From positions 62,001 to 126,000 of the forward strand of contig DAIDHN010000002.1 in NCBI GenBank assembly GCA_027459665.1: DNA of 64,000 bases. The letters run 5' to 3'. The translations under genes and the position numbers were made by a program. Of the stretch, positions 43,045 to 50,646 are shown one piece after another (position 1 is the first letter of the stretch; every line of letters starts with the position of its first letter). The notes beneath the pieces are model-generated. The model saw nothing but the letters and a program-made list of their open reading frames with translations. It was not told the origin of the DNA and did not search any database. Source of the DNA: Chthonomonadaceae bacterium (GTDB lineage: Bacteria; Armatimonadota; Chthonomonadetes; Chthonomonadales; Chthonomonadaceae).

Positions 43045-44229
43045 ATGGAAATCAGATTGATATCTCCTGAAGATGGACAGACAGCAATGGACATAGGCTG
43101 TCAGGCATTTCAGCATGGGGCAAGAAGAACCTACACGCCACACCCCAAAGAACAAGACCCGTCCATTTATGGCACAACGCATACAGATACCTTTGGCGTA
43201 TATGATGAAGACGGTATGCAAGCAATGGTACGGGTGCATCACTATAAAGCACATCTTGCCAACCAGGAGCCAGTTGCAATGGGTGGAATAGCAGGAGTAA
43301 GCTGTCTCCCTGCAAAAAGAGGGAGAAATTATATTGGCACATGCCTGAAATATGTGCTGGAAAGAATGAAAGAAAACGGGCAGACTCACTCGTCACTTTA
43401 TCCATTTGCACAACAATTCTACCGAAACTATGGATGGCAGTGGATTGGCGAAAAACGCACTTATATTGTGCCATCCAGTATTTTGCAGCCTGATCCTCAT
43501 ACCGAACAGGTCAGAGCTGCACGCCCTGCAGACAGGGAGGCGATAATTGCCTGTTATACACAATACGCCCAGAAATACAGAGGGATGCTAGCACGCAATA
43601 CAAAAGACTGGGATACTCTGCTCAATCCCACTGAATCGCACCACACCTATATCTATGTCTATGCCCCGAACAACACTATCGAAGGCTACATCATGTACAA
43701 TGGAGGCGGGTCTACCACTCATCTTCGAGAGTTTATCTGCCAGAACATCACTGCCCAGAAAGCACTTCTAGGGCTGCTGCGCCGCATGAACATGCAAATA
43801 GACACTTATCGCTGGAATGCTCCAGCCAATGACATGCTCTGGTGGGCGCTGCAGCACAACGAGACAAAAACCGAGGCAAATCCACTCATTATGTGGCGTC
43901 TGGTCGACATAGCAGGCGCTTTTGCAAGATGGCGTGCAGAAGAAACGATAAATGGCACGGCTGTATTGAGGGTACACGACTCTGAGGCACCCTGGAACAA
44001 TGGTATTTGGAGGCTGGAAGCAGAAAAAGGCATACTTTCTCTGGAACCAGCCAGAGCAGAACCTGATATCGAGCTTGACATTCAGGCTCTAACACAAGCT
44101 TTTATGGGCAGCCCTGGCGCAGTCGCTGTTCGCAGTGCAGAAAATATACGGGTACACAGCGAAACCGCATTTGCTTTCTTCACCAGCGCTCTCAACGGGC
44201 CGCCTGCATACATCAGCGACAGCTTTTAG
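43045..44229 (+). CDS. GNAT-family N-acetyltransferase, Eis-like
   Basis: 394 residues with the three-part Eis layout: an N-terminal GNAT domain (MEIRLISPEDGQTAM, MGGIAGVSCLPAKRGRNYIGTCLKYVLERMKENG as the acetyl-CoA region, LYPFAQQFYRNYGWQW), a second GNAT-like domain starting near residue 155, and a C-terminal SCP2-like sterol-carrier domain (GTAVLRVHDSEAPWNNGIW onward). Eis enzymes acetylate amines of aminoglycosides or peptides. ATG 43045 has AAAGG ahead and matches the family N-terminus. A single gene behind its own promoter. Confidence 0.9.
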   Translation: MEIRLISPEDGQTAMDIGCQAFQHGARRTYTPHPKEQDPSIYGTTHTDTFGVYDEDGMQAMVRVHHYKAHLANQEPVAMGGIAGVSCLPAKRGRNYIGTCLKYVLERMKENGQTHSSLYPFAQQFYRNYGWQWIGEKRTYIVPSSILQPDPHTEQVRAARPADREAIIACYTQYAQKYRGMLARNTKDWDTLLNPTESHHTYIYVYAPNNTIEGYIMYNGGGSTTHLREFICQNITAQKALLGLLRRMNMQIDTYRWNAPANDMLWWALQHNETKTEANPLIMWRLVDIAGAFARWRAEETINGTAVLRVHDSEAPWNNGIWRLEAEKGILSLEPARAEPDIELDIQALTQAFMGSPGAVAVRSAENIRVHSETAFAFFTSALNGPPAYISDSF

Positions 44230-44230
44230 A

Positions 44231-45766
44231 CTAACTGCCCGGCAAACTCGCAAGCTGCTGCCTGGCTACAAACTGCACGTCGGGATCGCTGCTCTGGGCA
44301 AGCTGCTGTAGAGCCGGTCTGGCTGCAGCAACGCCAGTCTGGCCCAGTGCATAGGCAGCCCAGCGCTGCACATTGGTATTGTGGCTCTGTGCCGCCTGCT
44401 GCAGAGCCTGCAGTACCACAGCATTGACGCTGCCTTCCTGCCCTAGCGCCGTTGCTGCGTAATAGGCAACCACATTTTGCTTTGCAAGCAGTCCTGTCAG
44501 CGTCGGCACAGCAGCAGGTCCAATAGCTGCCAGGGCATTCCCTGCCTCTTTGTCAACCATTCCCGATGGATCACTCAGCAAGGCGGCAAGGGTTGGCACT
44601 GCAGAGGCATTTCCTCTGAACCCAAGTGCCTGTACCGCTTGTTCACGCAGGCTCACAGACATGACGGGGTTTTTCACAATGGAAGTCAGCGCATCATCAG
44701 CCAGTGTAGACTTAACGCTGCGCAATGCCTCAATAATTCCGTATTGTGTAGAAGTGTTCGTACCATTCAAAGCCCCTACTATCTGAGTTGTTACAGCGGT
44801 ATTCACAGGGCTGTCGAGACCGGGACGTGCAGCACGTGCCAAGCCGGCAACAGCAGCTTCGCGTATGGAGAGATCATTGTCTGTCAAACTCTCAAGCAGG
44901 GCGCTTACGGCCTGAGGGGTGGCCAGCTTACCCAGGCCTGCAGCAGCTTGTTCTCTTGCATTTGAATCATCTTCATGATTCTGAAGCGCTGCAATAAGAG
45001 TTGGCTGTGTAGGGGGTGATGCAATAAGCGCTATCGCTCCTATGGCAACACGCACTACCGATTTACTGGTTTTCGAATTGTTCACCAGCGCTATCAGAGG
45101 CTGCGCGCCAGATGGATCGCCAATTTTACCCAATGCATCTGCAGCGCCAGAAACTACTGTGTCATCGCTGTTATCCAGCATCGCTACCAATCCAGGCACA
45201 GAACGGCTGTTTGCAGATGGGTCAAACAATGGGCTGCTCAATACATCTCCTACCGGCCTGCGTGCGTCAGCCGTACTTTGCAGGGTTTTGAGCAGGTCGG
45301 CAACAACATCCGGGCGGGTACGCGGCCCAATACCGCCTTTTTGATCTGTCAGCGCTTCAATGGTGCCCTTTCGCACATTCAAGTCGCCATCACTCAATCC
45401 AGACATAACTGCATCCAGATTGCTCTGATTGGCTCCTCCTATCCGTTCCAGCTGCTGCAGTGCGGCAGCGCGCACTCGTTTTGCCTCATCCTTCAACAAA
45501 GGTAGCAGCTGCTTCACTGCATCTGCATTGCCCAGGTCGCCCAGCGCAAGCGCTGCCTGTACGCGCACCGCCTTGTGCTCACCTGCTATCACATCGGAAA
45601 ACTGTTCCCCGGCGATCAATTCCCTCGCAGCACCCGCTCTCTGCCCCGAATTTCCGCTCGTAATTGCAGCAATCAGGGCACTCATATGCCTGCTGTGATT
45701 CCAGGCCAAAAAGGCAACTACTAAAACGACCGCCCCAAACAATACCAGATTCAAATGCTTCTTCAA
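44231..45766 (-). CDS. Membrane-anchored HEAT-repeat protein
   Basis: 511 residues from TTG 45766, chosen because GGAGG lies 8-12 bases upstream (a GTG eight codons earlier overlaps that site). A single N-terminal membrane helix (LNLVLFGAVVLVVAFLAWN) is followed by about twelve regular HEAT/PBS-lyase-type repeats of ~31 residues (for example VRVQAALALGDLGNADAVKQLLPLLKD and IRVASPPTQ blocks), each with the conserved Ala-Leu-Gly-x-Leu-Gly turn. It should form a superhelix on the outside of the membrane and bind partners. No catalytic motif; function unknown. Confidence 0.8.
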   Translation of the reverse strand: MKKHLNLVLFGAVVLVVAFLAWNHSRHMSALIAAITSGNSGQRAGAARELIAGEQFSDVIAGEHKAVRVQAALALGDLGNADAVKQLLPLLKDEAKRVRAAALQQLERIGGANQSNLDAVMSGLSDGDLNVRKGTIEALTDQKGGIGPRTRPDVVADLLKTLQSTADARRPVGDVLSSPLFDPSANSRSVPGLVAMLDNSDDTVVSGAADALGKIGDPSGAQPLIALVNNSKTSKSVVRVAIGAIALIASPPTQPTLIAALQNHEDDSNAREQAAAGLGKLATPQAVSALLESLTDNDLSIREAAVAGLARAARPGLDSPVNTAVTTQIVGALNGTNTSTQYGIIEALRSVKSTLADDALTSIVKNPVMSVSLREQAVQALGFRGNASAVPTLAALLSDPSGMVDKEAGNALAAIGPAAVPTLTGLLAKQNVVAYYAATALGQEGSVNAVVLQALQQAAQSHNTNVQRWAAYALGQTGVAAARPALQQLAQSSDPDVQFVARQQLASLPGS

Positions 45767-45934
45767 GGTTTTCCCTCCAGCAGCCAGCACAGTGCAATAT
45801 TGAAACTTTGTAGTGAGTTTCTCTCTCTCCTGCCTCTTTTCCTGCTCAATTTACACAACATTTTGCTCATGAATACGCCAAACTGCGGAGTTGCAGCTGC
45901 AGGCGTGCAGTGTACACTTTTATATATACCACTT

Positions 45935-45956
45935 GCTTTGCAACTATAGGCAAAGC
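45935..45956 (+). promoter_or_regulatory. Inverted repeat in the cydA leader
   Basis: GCTTTGC (45935-45941), 8-base spacer, GCAAAGC (45950-45956), 40-60 bases ahead of the cydA ATG. A possible promoter TTGCAG-N16-TACACT lies at 45891-45918, so the repeat would sit just after the start site, where a redox repressor could act. The 10-bp palindrome AGTGTACACT (45909-45918) overlaps the -10. Confidence 0.4.
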
Positions 45957-45995
45957 CCTTGTTACACATAGTACGCACGAAAGGAATTGGCACTC

Positions 45996-47360
45996 ATGAA
46001 TGCTGCAGGCTGGAGCCGGATTCAATTCGCATTCACCATAACTTATCACTACCTGTTTCCACAGCTCACCATGGGGCTTGCTTTGCTCATAGTAATTTTC
46101 AAAGCGCTCTACCTAAAAACTCGCAATGAGAATTTCAACCATGCAGCAAGATTTTGGACACGCATATTCGGCATCAATTTCGCAGTAGGCGTTGTTACCG
46201 GCATTCCAATGGAATTTCAATTCGGTACCAACTGGGCTAAATTCTCCAATTTTGCGGGCGGAGTCATCGGAATGTCGCTTGCTATGGAAGGTATGTTTGC
46301 TTTCTTTGCAGAATCATCATTCCTGGGAATTCTGCTCTTCGGAGAAAAACGCTTTGGCCAGAAGGTACATATGGTCTCAGCCATCATGCTTTTTCTGGGT
46401 TCCTGGCTATCAGGATACTTCATCATAGTCACTAATGCCTTCATGCAGCACCCCGTGGGCTATACCATGGGGGCTGACCACAAACTGCACATGGCTAACC
46501 CCATGGCTTTTCTGCTCAACCCCTGGGCGCTGTGGGAATATTCGCACAATATGACTGCCTCTGTAGTCACCGCATCATTTGTAGTTGCATCGGTAGGCGC
46601 ATTCTATCTGCTCATTGGCAGGCACAGAGAAGTGGCCTCACTTTTCCTAAAGGTTGCAGTGGTCACCGGTTTCATTGCCTCTGTTATTCAGGTCTTTCCT
46701 ACCGGAGATGGTCAGAGCAGGATGATCTCATATTATCAAAAACCAACACTGGCAGCAATGGAGGGGAAGTTTCGTACCAGTGCACATGCTGGTCTTGTAC
46801 TGATGGGTCAGCCTAATGAAGAAAACGGAAACATTGAAAACCCGGTGGTGGTGCCAAGCGTACTCAGCGCACTGGCATACGGCTCTGCCAATTCAAAGGT
46901 AAAAGGTCTCAATTCATTCCCTAAACAAGATCGGCCAGACAACTTGGTGCTGCTTTACTATGCCTACCATATTATGGTAGGGCTGGGTACCTTTTTCATA
47001 CTCCTAACAGGCATTTCCCTAGTGATGCTGCGCAAGAATCTGCTGATGAACAGTACCCCGCTGCTTTGGGTGATTATGCTAGCATTCCCATTTCCATACA
47101 TCGCCACTACCGCAGGCTGGATGGTAACAGAAATTGGCAGGCAGCCATGGCTGGTATACGGCCTTGAACGCACCATACAGGGCGTGTCGCCTACTGTAAG
47201 CGGTGGAGATGTTGCGTTTTCTACCCTCGGATTCCTGGGGCTGTACCTGGTAGTAGGGGTACTGTTCCTCTACATGATTGGCCGCACTATCAATGAAGGC
47301 CCAGAACCACACGCCGAAATGACATCTGGTACACAACTCCCAAGTGCCACTGCAAACTGA
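45996..47360 (+). CDS. cydA: Cytochrome bd quinol oxidase subunit I
   Basis: 454 residues, nine membrane helices. ATG 45996 is used because AAAGGA is 10 bases upstream. Visible marks: RIQFAFTITYHYLFPQLTMG with haem His18, FAFFAESSFLGILLFGEKRFG (proton/haem-region glutamates), the Q-loop between VFPTGDGQSRMI and the later helix, and GWMVTEIGRQPWLVYG with the quinol-oxidase GRQPW signature. The Q loop is short (no E. coli-type insertion). High-affinity terminal oxidase reducing oxygen with quinol. Operon with cydB. Confidence 0.96.
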   Translation: MNAAGWSRIQFAFTITYHYLFPQLTMGLALLIVIFKALYLKTRNENFNHAARFWTRIFGINFAVGVVTGIPMEFQFGTNWAKFSNFAGGVIGMSLAMEGMFAFFAESSFLGILLFGEKRFGQKVHMVSAIMLFLGSWLSGYFIIVTNAFMQHPVGYTMGADHKLHMANPMAFLLNPWALWEYSHNMTASVVTASFVVASVGAFYLLIGRHREVASLFLKVAVVTGFIASVIQVFPTGDGQSRMISYYQKPTLAAMEGKFRTSAHAGLVLMGQPNEENGNIENPVVVPSVLSALAYGSANSKVKGLNSFPKQDRPDNLVLLYYAYHIMVGLGTFFILLTGISLVMLRKNLLMNSTPLLWVIMLAFPFPYIATTAGWMVTEIGRQPWLVYGLERTIQGVSPTVSGGDVAFSTLGFLGLYLVVGVLFLYMIGRTINEGPEPHAEMTSGTQLPSATAN

Positions 47361-47381
47361 TCTACGAAAGAGAATAATACA

Positions 47382-48428
47382 ATGACTATAATCTGGTTTG
47401 CACTTATAGCTGTCGCGCTGGCGGTCTATGTGGTTCTGGATGGGTTCGATTTTGGCGCTGGAATACTGCACCTCTTCGTAGCGCATACTGATGAAGAAAG
47501 GCGCACTGTGCTGGCAGCAATTGGGCCAGTGTGGGATGGAAATGAGGTTTGGCTGCTGGCAAGCGGAGGCACGCTTGTATTTGTATTCCCCGCAGTGTAT
47601 GCAGCTGGCTTTAGCGGATTCTATCTGCCACTCATGATGGCTCTCTGGCTGCTTATACTGCGCGGTATTTCTATCGAATTTCGCTCGCATGAAAAGCATT
47701 GGATTTGGAGAAGCTTCTGGGACGGGGTGTTCGCTTTCTCTTCACTGCTCATGGCGGTCATTTTGGGGGCTGCGCTGGGTAATGTAATACGCGGTGTGCC
47801 TCTCACACAGCAGGGATATTTTCACGGCCCGCTTTTCACCAACTTTATGCCGGGCAAAAATCCGGGTGTGCTAGACTGGTATACCGTTTTGGTTGGGGTG
47901 TTTGCAACTGTCGCACTGGCGCTGCATGGTGCGTGCTACCTGCAGTTAAAAACAGAGGGCACACTGCAAAAAAGGCTGAATGCCACAATCCCGGCGCTTT
48001 GGGCAGCTATGCTGGCAACAGGCTTGCTTACCACACTTGCAACAAATGCTGTGCGGCCAGAACTGTATGCAAACCTCATTCTGCGCCCATGGACCTGGCT
48101 GCTGGCGCTTATGATTGCTGTATCTGTTTTTGGACTGCCCATTGCACATAGAAAAGGGAGTGAGCTGTTCACATTCATCGCATCGGCAGGAACACTAATT
48201 GGGCTGCTGGCCGCCACTGCCGCAGGGCTTTATCCAGTCTTACTGCTCTCTACAACCAATGCGGCCTACAGTCTTACCGTTTATAACAGCGCAAATTCAC
48301 AACATGGGCTGCAAATAGGGTTGATCTGGTGGAGTACTGCACTTGCCATCGCTGTGGTGTACTTCGTGTTTCTTTTCAGGTCTTTCAAAGGCAAGGTAAA
48401 CCTGGGAGATAACGTTTACCACGAATAA
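47382..48428 (+). CDS. cydB: Cytochrome bd quinol oxidase subunit II
   Basis: 348 residues with eight or more membrane helices. Family start VVLDGFDFGAGILHLFVA and the block GPVWDGNEVWLLASGGTLVFVFPAVYA are diagnostic, followed by IEFRSHEKHWIWRSFWDGVF. It stabilises subunit I and completes the oxidase. It begins 21 bases after cydA. No cydCD or cydX is seen nearby. A long hairpin follows about 50 bases after the stop. Confidence 0.95.
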   Translation: MTIIWFALIAVALAVYVVLDGFDFGAGILHLFVAHTDEERRTVLAAIGPVWDGNEVWLLASGGTLVFVFPAVYAAGFSGFYLPLMMALWLLILRGISIEFRSHEKHWIWRSFWDGVFAFSSLLMAVILGAALGNVIRGVPLTQQGYFHGPLFTNFMPGKNPGVLDWYTVLVGVFATVALALHGACYLQLKTEGTLQKRLNATIPALWAAMLATGLLTTLATNAVRPELYANLILRPWTWLLALMIAVSVFGLPIAHRKGSELFTFIASAGTLIGLLAATAAGLYPVLLLSTTNAAYSLTVYNSANSQHGLQIGLIWWSTALAIAVVYFVFLFRSFKGKVNLGDNVYHE

Positions 48429-48477
48429 CAGCCTCTCTAAACTGCTCTAGAACTAGGGCAGGTTGAAATCAGCCTCC

Positions 48478-48518
48478 TTTATCCTGCATGGCGTTTTTCG
48501 GCTGTCATGCAGGATAAA
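48478..48518 (+). terminator. Long perfect hairpin after cydAB
   Basis: TTTATCCTGCATG (48478-48490) and its complement CATGCAGGATAAA (48506-48518), 13 bp arms and 15-base loop. No U run follows, but it is the strongest structure between cydB and the next gene. Confidence 0.55.
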
Positions 48519-48595
48519 ACATGCATAACGGGGAATAAGTATGCACTGCATTGAGTGCGAAGTTCTCAAAGTGATGGCATGGAGGTTTATATCGA

Positions 48596-49645
48596 ATGAT
48601 TTGCAGGCACTGCGGGTTAGACAGCACTACCCCCAACGTTTGCAGCAATTGCGGCCAGCCTCTGAAAGCGGAAGAAGCACGCGCTTCAGACGGCCTGGTA
48701 AACCCTGTTACAGGCACTGTTACACAGACCGGAAAACGCAGGCCACCCGCTCCCGGAATTTCAATGCCTGGTAAATCAGCATCTAAATCTGCAGGGGCAA
48801 GAAAACTTCCTCCCCTGCCTCCGCCTTCGCGCATACCAGACTTTAAGACAGAGCCATCCCGCCGGCCGGCAGAGCCTGAGATACAGCTGCCACACATCGA
48901 ATTTGAAGAGGTGGCAGACACACACACTGATGTTCAAAATGCTGCTCCCGCCCTCTCACCAGCACCTGCAGCTGCAGCAAAACCTGCTGATGTCACAGTG
49001 CAGACTGCTGCAGTCAACCTCTACCCAGCCGCACCAGAGGCAGCGCCTGCCGCTTCCAGCCGCCCTGCAAGGCCGTCGCCTTCGTCGCCTGTCGATGAAG
49101 TGATACTACTGGAACCACAGAAAGGCATTGCATTCTACCTGGGCAGATATGCTGCACTGCTTGTTCCAATGCTGTTGCTGCAGGGCATACTTACCTATTT
49201 TGCTCCAAGCATTTCAGTAATTCCATACCTAATAGTGCTCATGGTCGGGGCGCTGCTGCTGCCTGTGATGAGGGTTACCCCCTTTCTGGAAGATGACCCC
49301 GATGATATTGCACTGGCTGTTGTGCTTGGGCTTCTTTTTGGCCCGGGCGCAGGGTTGATTATCTATGGAGTGCTGGCATTGATACGCCAAACCCTCAACT
49401 CATCGTTGGCAGGTTGTATGATCATTGGGTTGGCTGCAAGGCTGGTTATGGATGTTGCACACCCTGGCATGCATCTCACTCTGCAGCAAATACTGCTCAA
49501 TACCATGCCCTTTACCTCCTTTACTGCGGCACACTTCAAGTTAGGATGGAACATAGTGAGGCCGGCAGTGCTAGACTGGCTCAGCCTCGCTGCAATCATT
49601 GGCTGGGTCAGTGCATCAACCCTGCGAAGATCTCATGAAGGTTAA
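48596..49645 (+). CDS. Zinc-ribbon membrane protein of unknown function
   Basis: 349 residues. Order: an N-terminal zinc ribbon (CRHC at 3-6 and CSNC, four cysteines), a ~150-residue Pro/Ala-rich disordered linker, and a C-terminal ~170-residue membrane part with about five helices (ALLVPMLLLQGILTYFAPS, AVVLGLLFGPGAGLIIYGVLAL, LDWLSLAAIIGWVSAST). This layout is common for small sensor or scaffold proteins, but the family is not recognised. GGAGG is 9 bases upstream of the ATG. The stop lies inside the start of the PHP gene. Confidence 0.75.
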   Translation: MICRHCGLDSTTPNVCSNCGQPLKAEEARASDGLVNPVTGTVTQTGKRRPPAPGISMPGKSASKSAGARKLPPLPPPSRIPDFKTEPSRRPAEPEIQLPHIEFEEVADTHTDVQNAAPALSPAPAAAAKPADVTVQTAAVNLYPAAPEAAPAASSRPARPSPSSPVDEVILLEPQKGIAFYLGRYAALLVPMLLLQGILTYFAPSISVIPYLIVLMVGALLLPVMRVTPFLEDDPDDIALAVVLGLLFGPGAGLIIYGVLALIRQTLNSSLAGCMIIGLAARLVMDVAHPGMHLTLQQILLNTMPFTSFTAAHFKLGWNIVRPAVLDWLSLAAIIGWVSASTLRRSHEG

Positions 49646-50537
49646 AGAATACAGAGAAGCATGGAGGGTGTCGCTCCATGGAGGGCACAGCGGTCAGTTC
49701 TGTGACCATGCAGAAGGCTCACTGCTTGATATATTGCAGGCGGCAAACGCAAAAGGCTATCATACTTTCGGCGTTACAGAGCACATGCCTCGCACTCAGG
49801 CTTACATCTACCCGGAAGAAGCAGCGATGGGCTGGACAGCAGAATATCTGCAGCAGCTGTTTGATGCGTACATTCTGGAGCTAAATAGGCTGCAGCAGGA
49901 ATTTTCAGGCCAAATGCACATACTGCGTGGTTTTGAAGCGGAAGTAGTGCCTCCAGATTCCTGGCTGCCCTGGGTGCAAAACTTGCGCAGCGCACGGCTT
50001 GCCGGCAATCAGCCTGCATTCGACTACCTGGTCGGTTCTGTACACTTTGTCAATGGCTTTCAAATAGATGGCTCGCTGCAGGCATGGCAGCTGGCCGTAG
50101 AAGAACATGGCGGCACCGAACCGCTTGCCATAGCATACTACAACATGCTCGAAGAAATGGTAACTACTCTTCGACCAGAGGTAACAGGGCACTTCGACCT
50201 CATCAAAAAAAACCCTATGCGTCATAACCTGGAGGCAGACAAACTGCACGCCCCTGCAGTGAGAAAAGCGAGCACACGCGCTCTGCAGGCTGTCAAAGAG
50301 GCTGGCAGCATACTTGATTTGAACCTGGCAGGATGGCGCAAAAAACTGGGTGAGCCATACCCGTCTCCAGAACTGGTGCAGGAAGCATCTGCAATGCGCA
50401 TTCCGTTTTGTTTCGGAGACGACAGCCACCGGCCATCTGAAGCAGGCGAAAACCTTGATAAGGGGAGAGAGTATCTGCTCTCGCTGGGTGTCAACACCAT
50501 ATCCTCATTGAACCAGACTACTATCTCCCTCCTCTAG
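49635..50537 (+). CDS. hisK: PHP-family histidinol phosphatase
   Basis: 300 residues. Polymerase-and-histidinol-phosphatase fold: SLHGGHSGQFCDHAEGSL (metal site 1), FGVTEHMP (His), LRGFEAEVVPP, YLVGSVHFVNGF (His), VTGHFDLIKK (His-Asp) and FCFGDDSHRPSEAG (Asp-His), matching HisK/HisJ. It dephosphorylates histidinol phosphate in histidine synthesis. Start ATG 49635 overlaps the end of the zinc-ribbon gene, so the two are coupled. No other his gene is nearby. Confidence 0.9.
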   Translation: MKVKEYREAWRVSLHGGHSGQFCDHAEGSLLDILQAANAKGYHTFGVTEHMPRTQAYIYPEEAAMGWTAEYLQQLFDAYILELNRLQQEFSGQMHILRGFEAEVVPPDSWLPWVQNLRSARLAGNQPAFDYLVGSVHFVNGFQIDGSLQAWQLAVEEHGGTEPLAIAYYNMLEEMVTTLRPEVTGHFDLIKKNPMRHNLEADKLHAPAVRKASTRALQAVKEAGSILDLNLAGWRKKLGEPYPSPELVQEASAMRIPFCFGDDSHRPSEAGENLDKGREYLLSLGVNTISSLNQTTISLL

Positions 50538-50646
50538 TCAAACTCCCTGCCCCGCTCATACCTGAGGCTGCATAACCTGTGACAAGGAAGGAAATTGCAC
50601 TCACATACCGAATACTTTCTCTAAACACTTGTTCGGGAGTTGCAAC

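Noticed and set aside
47079-47699. 206-codon minus-strand frame over cydA/cydB
   Set aside because: Antisense to conserved oxidase genes, no family resemblance.
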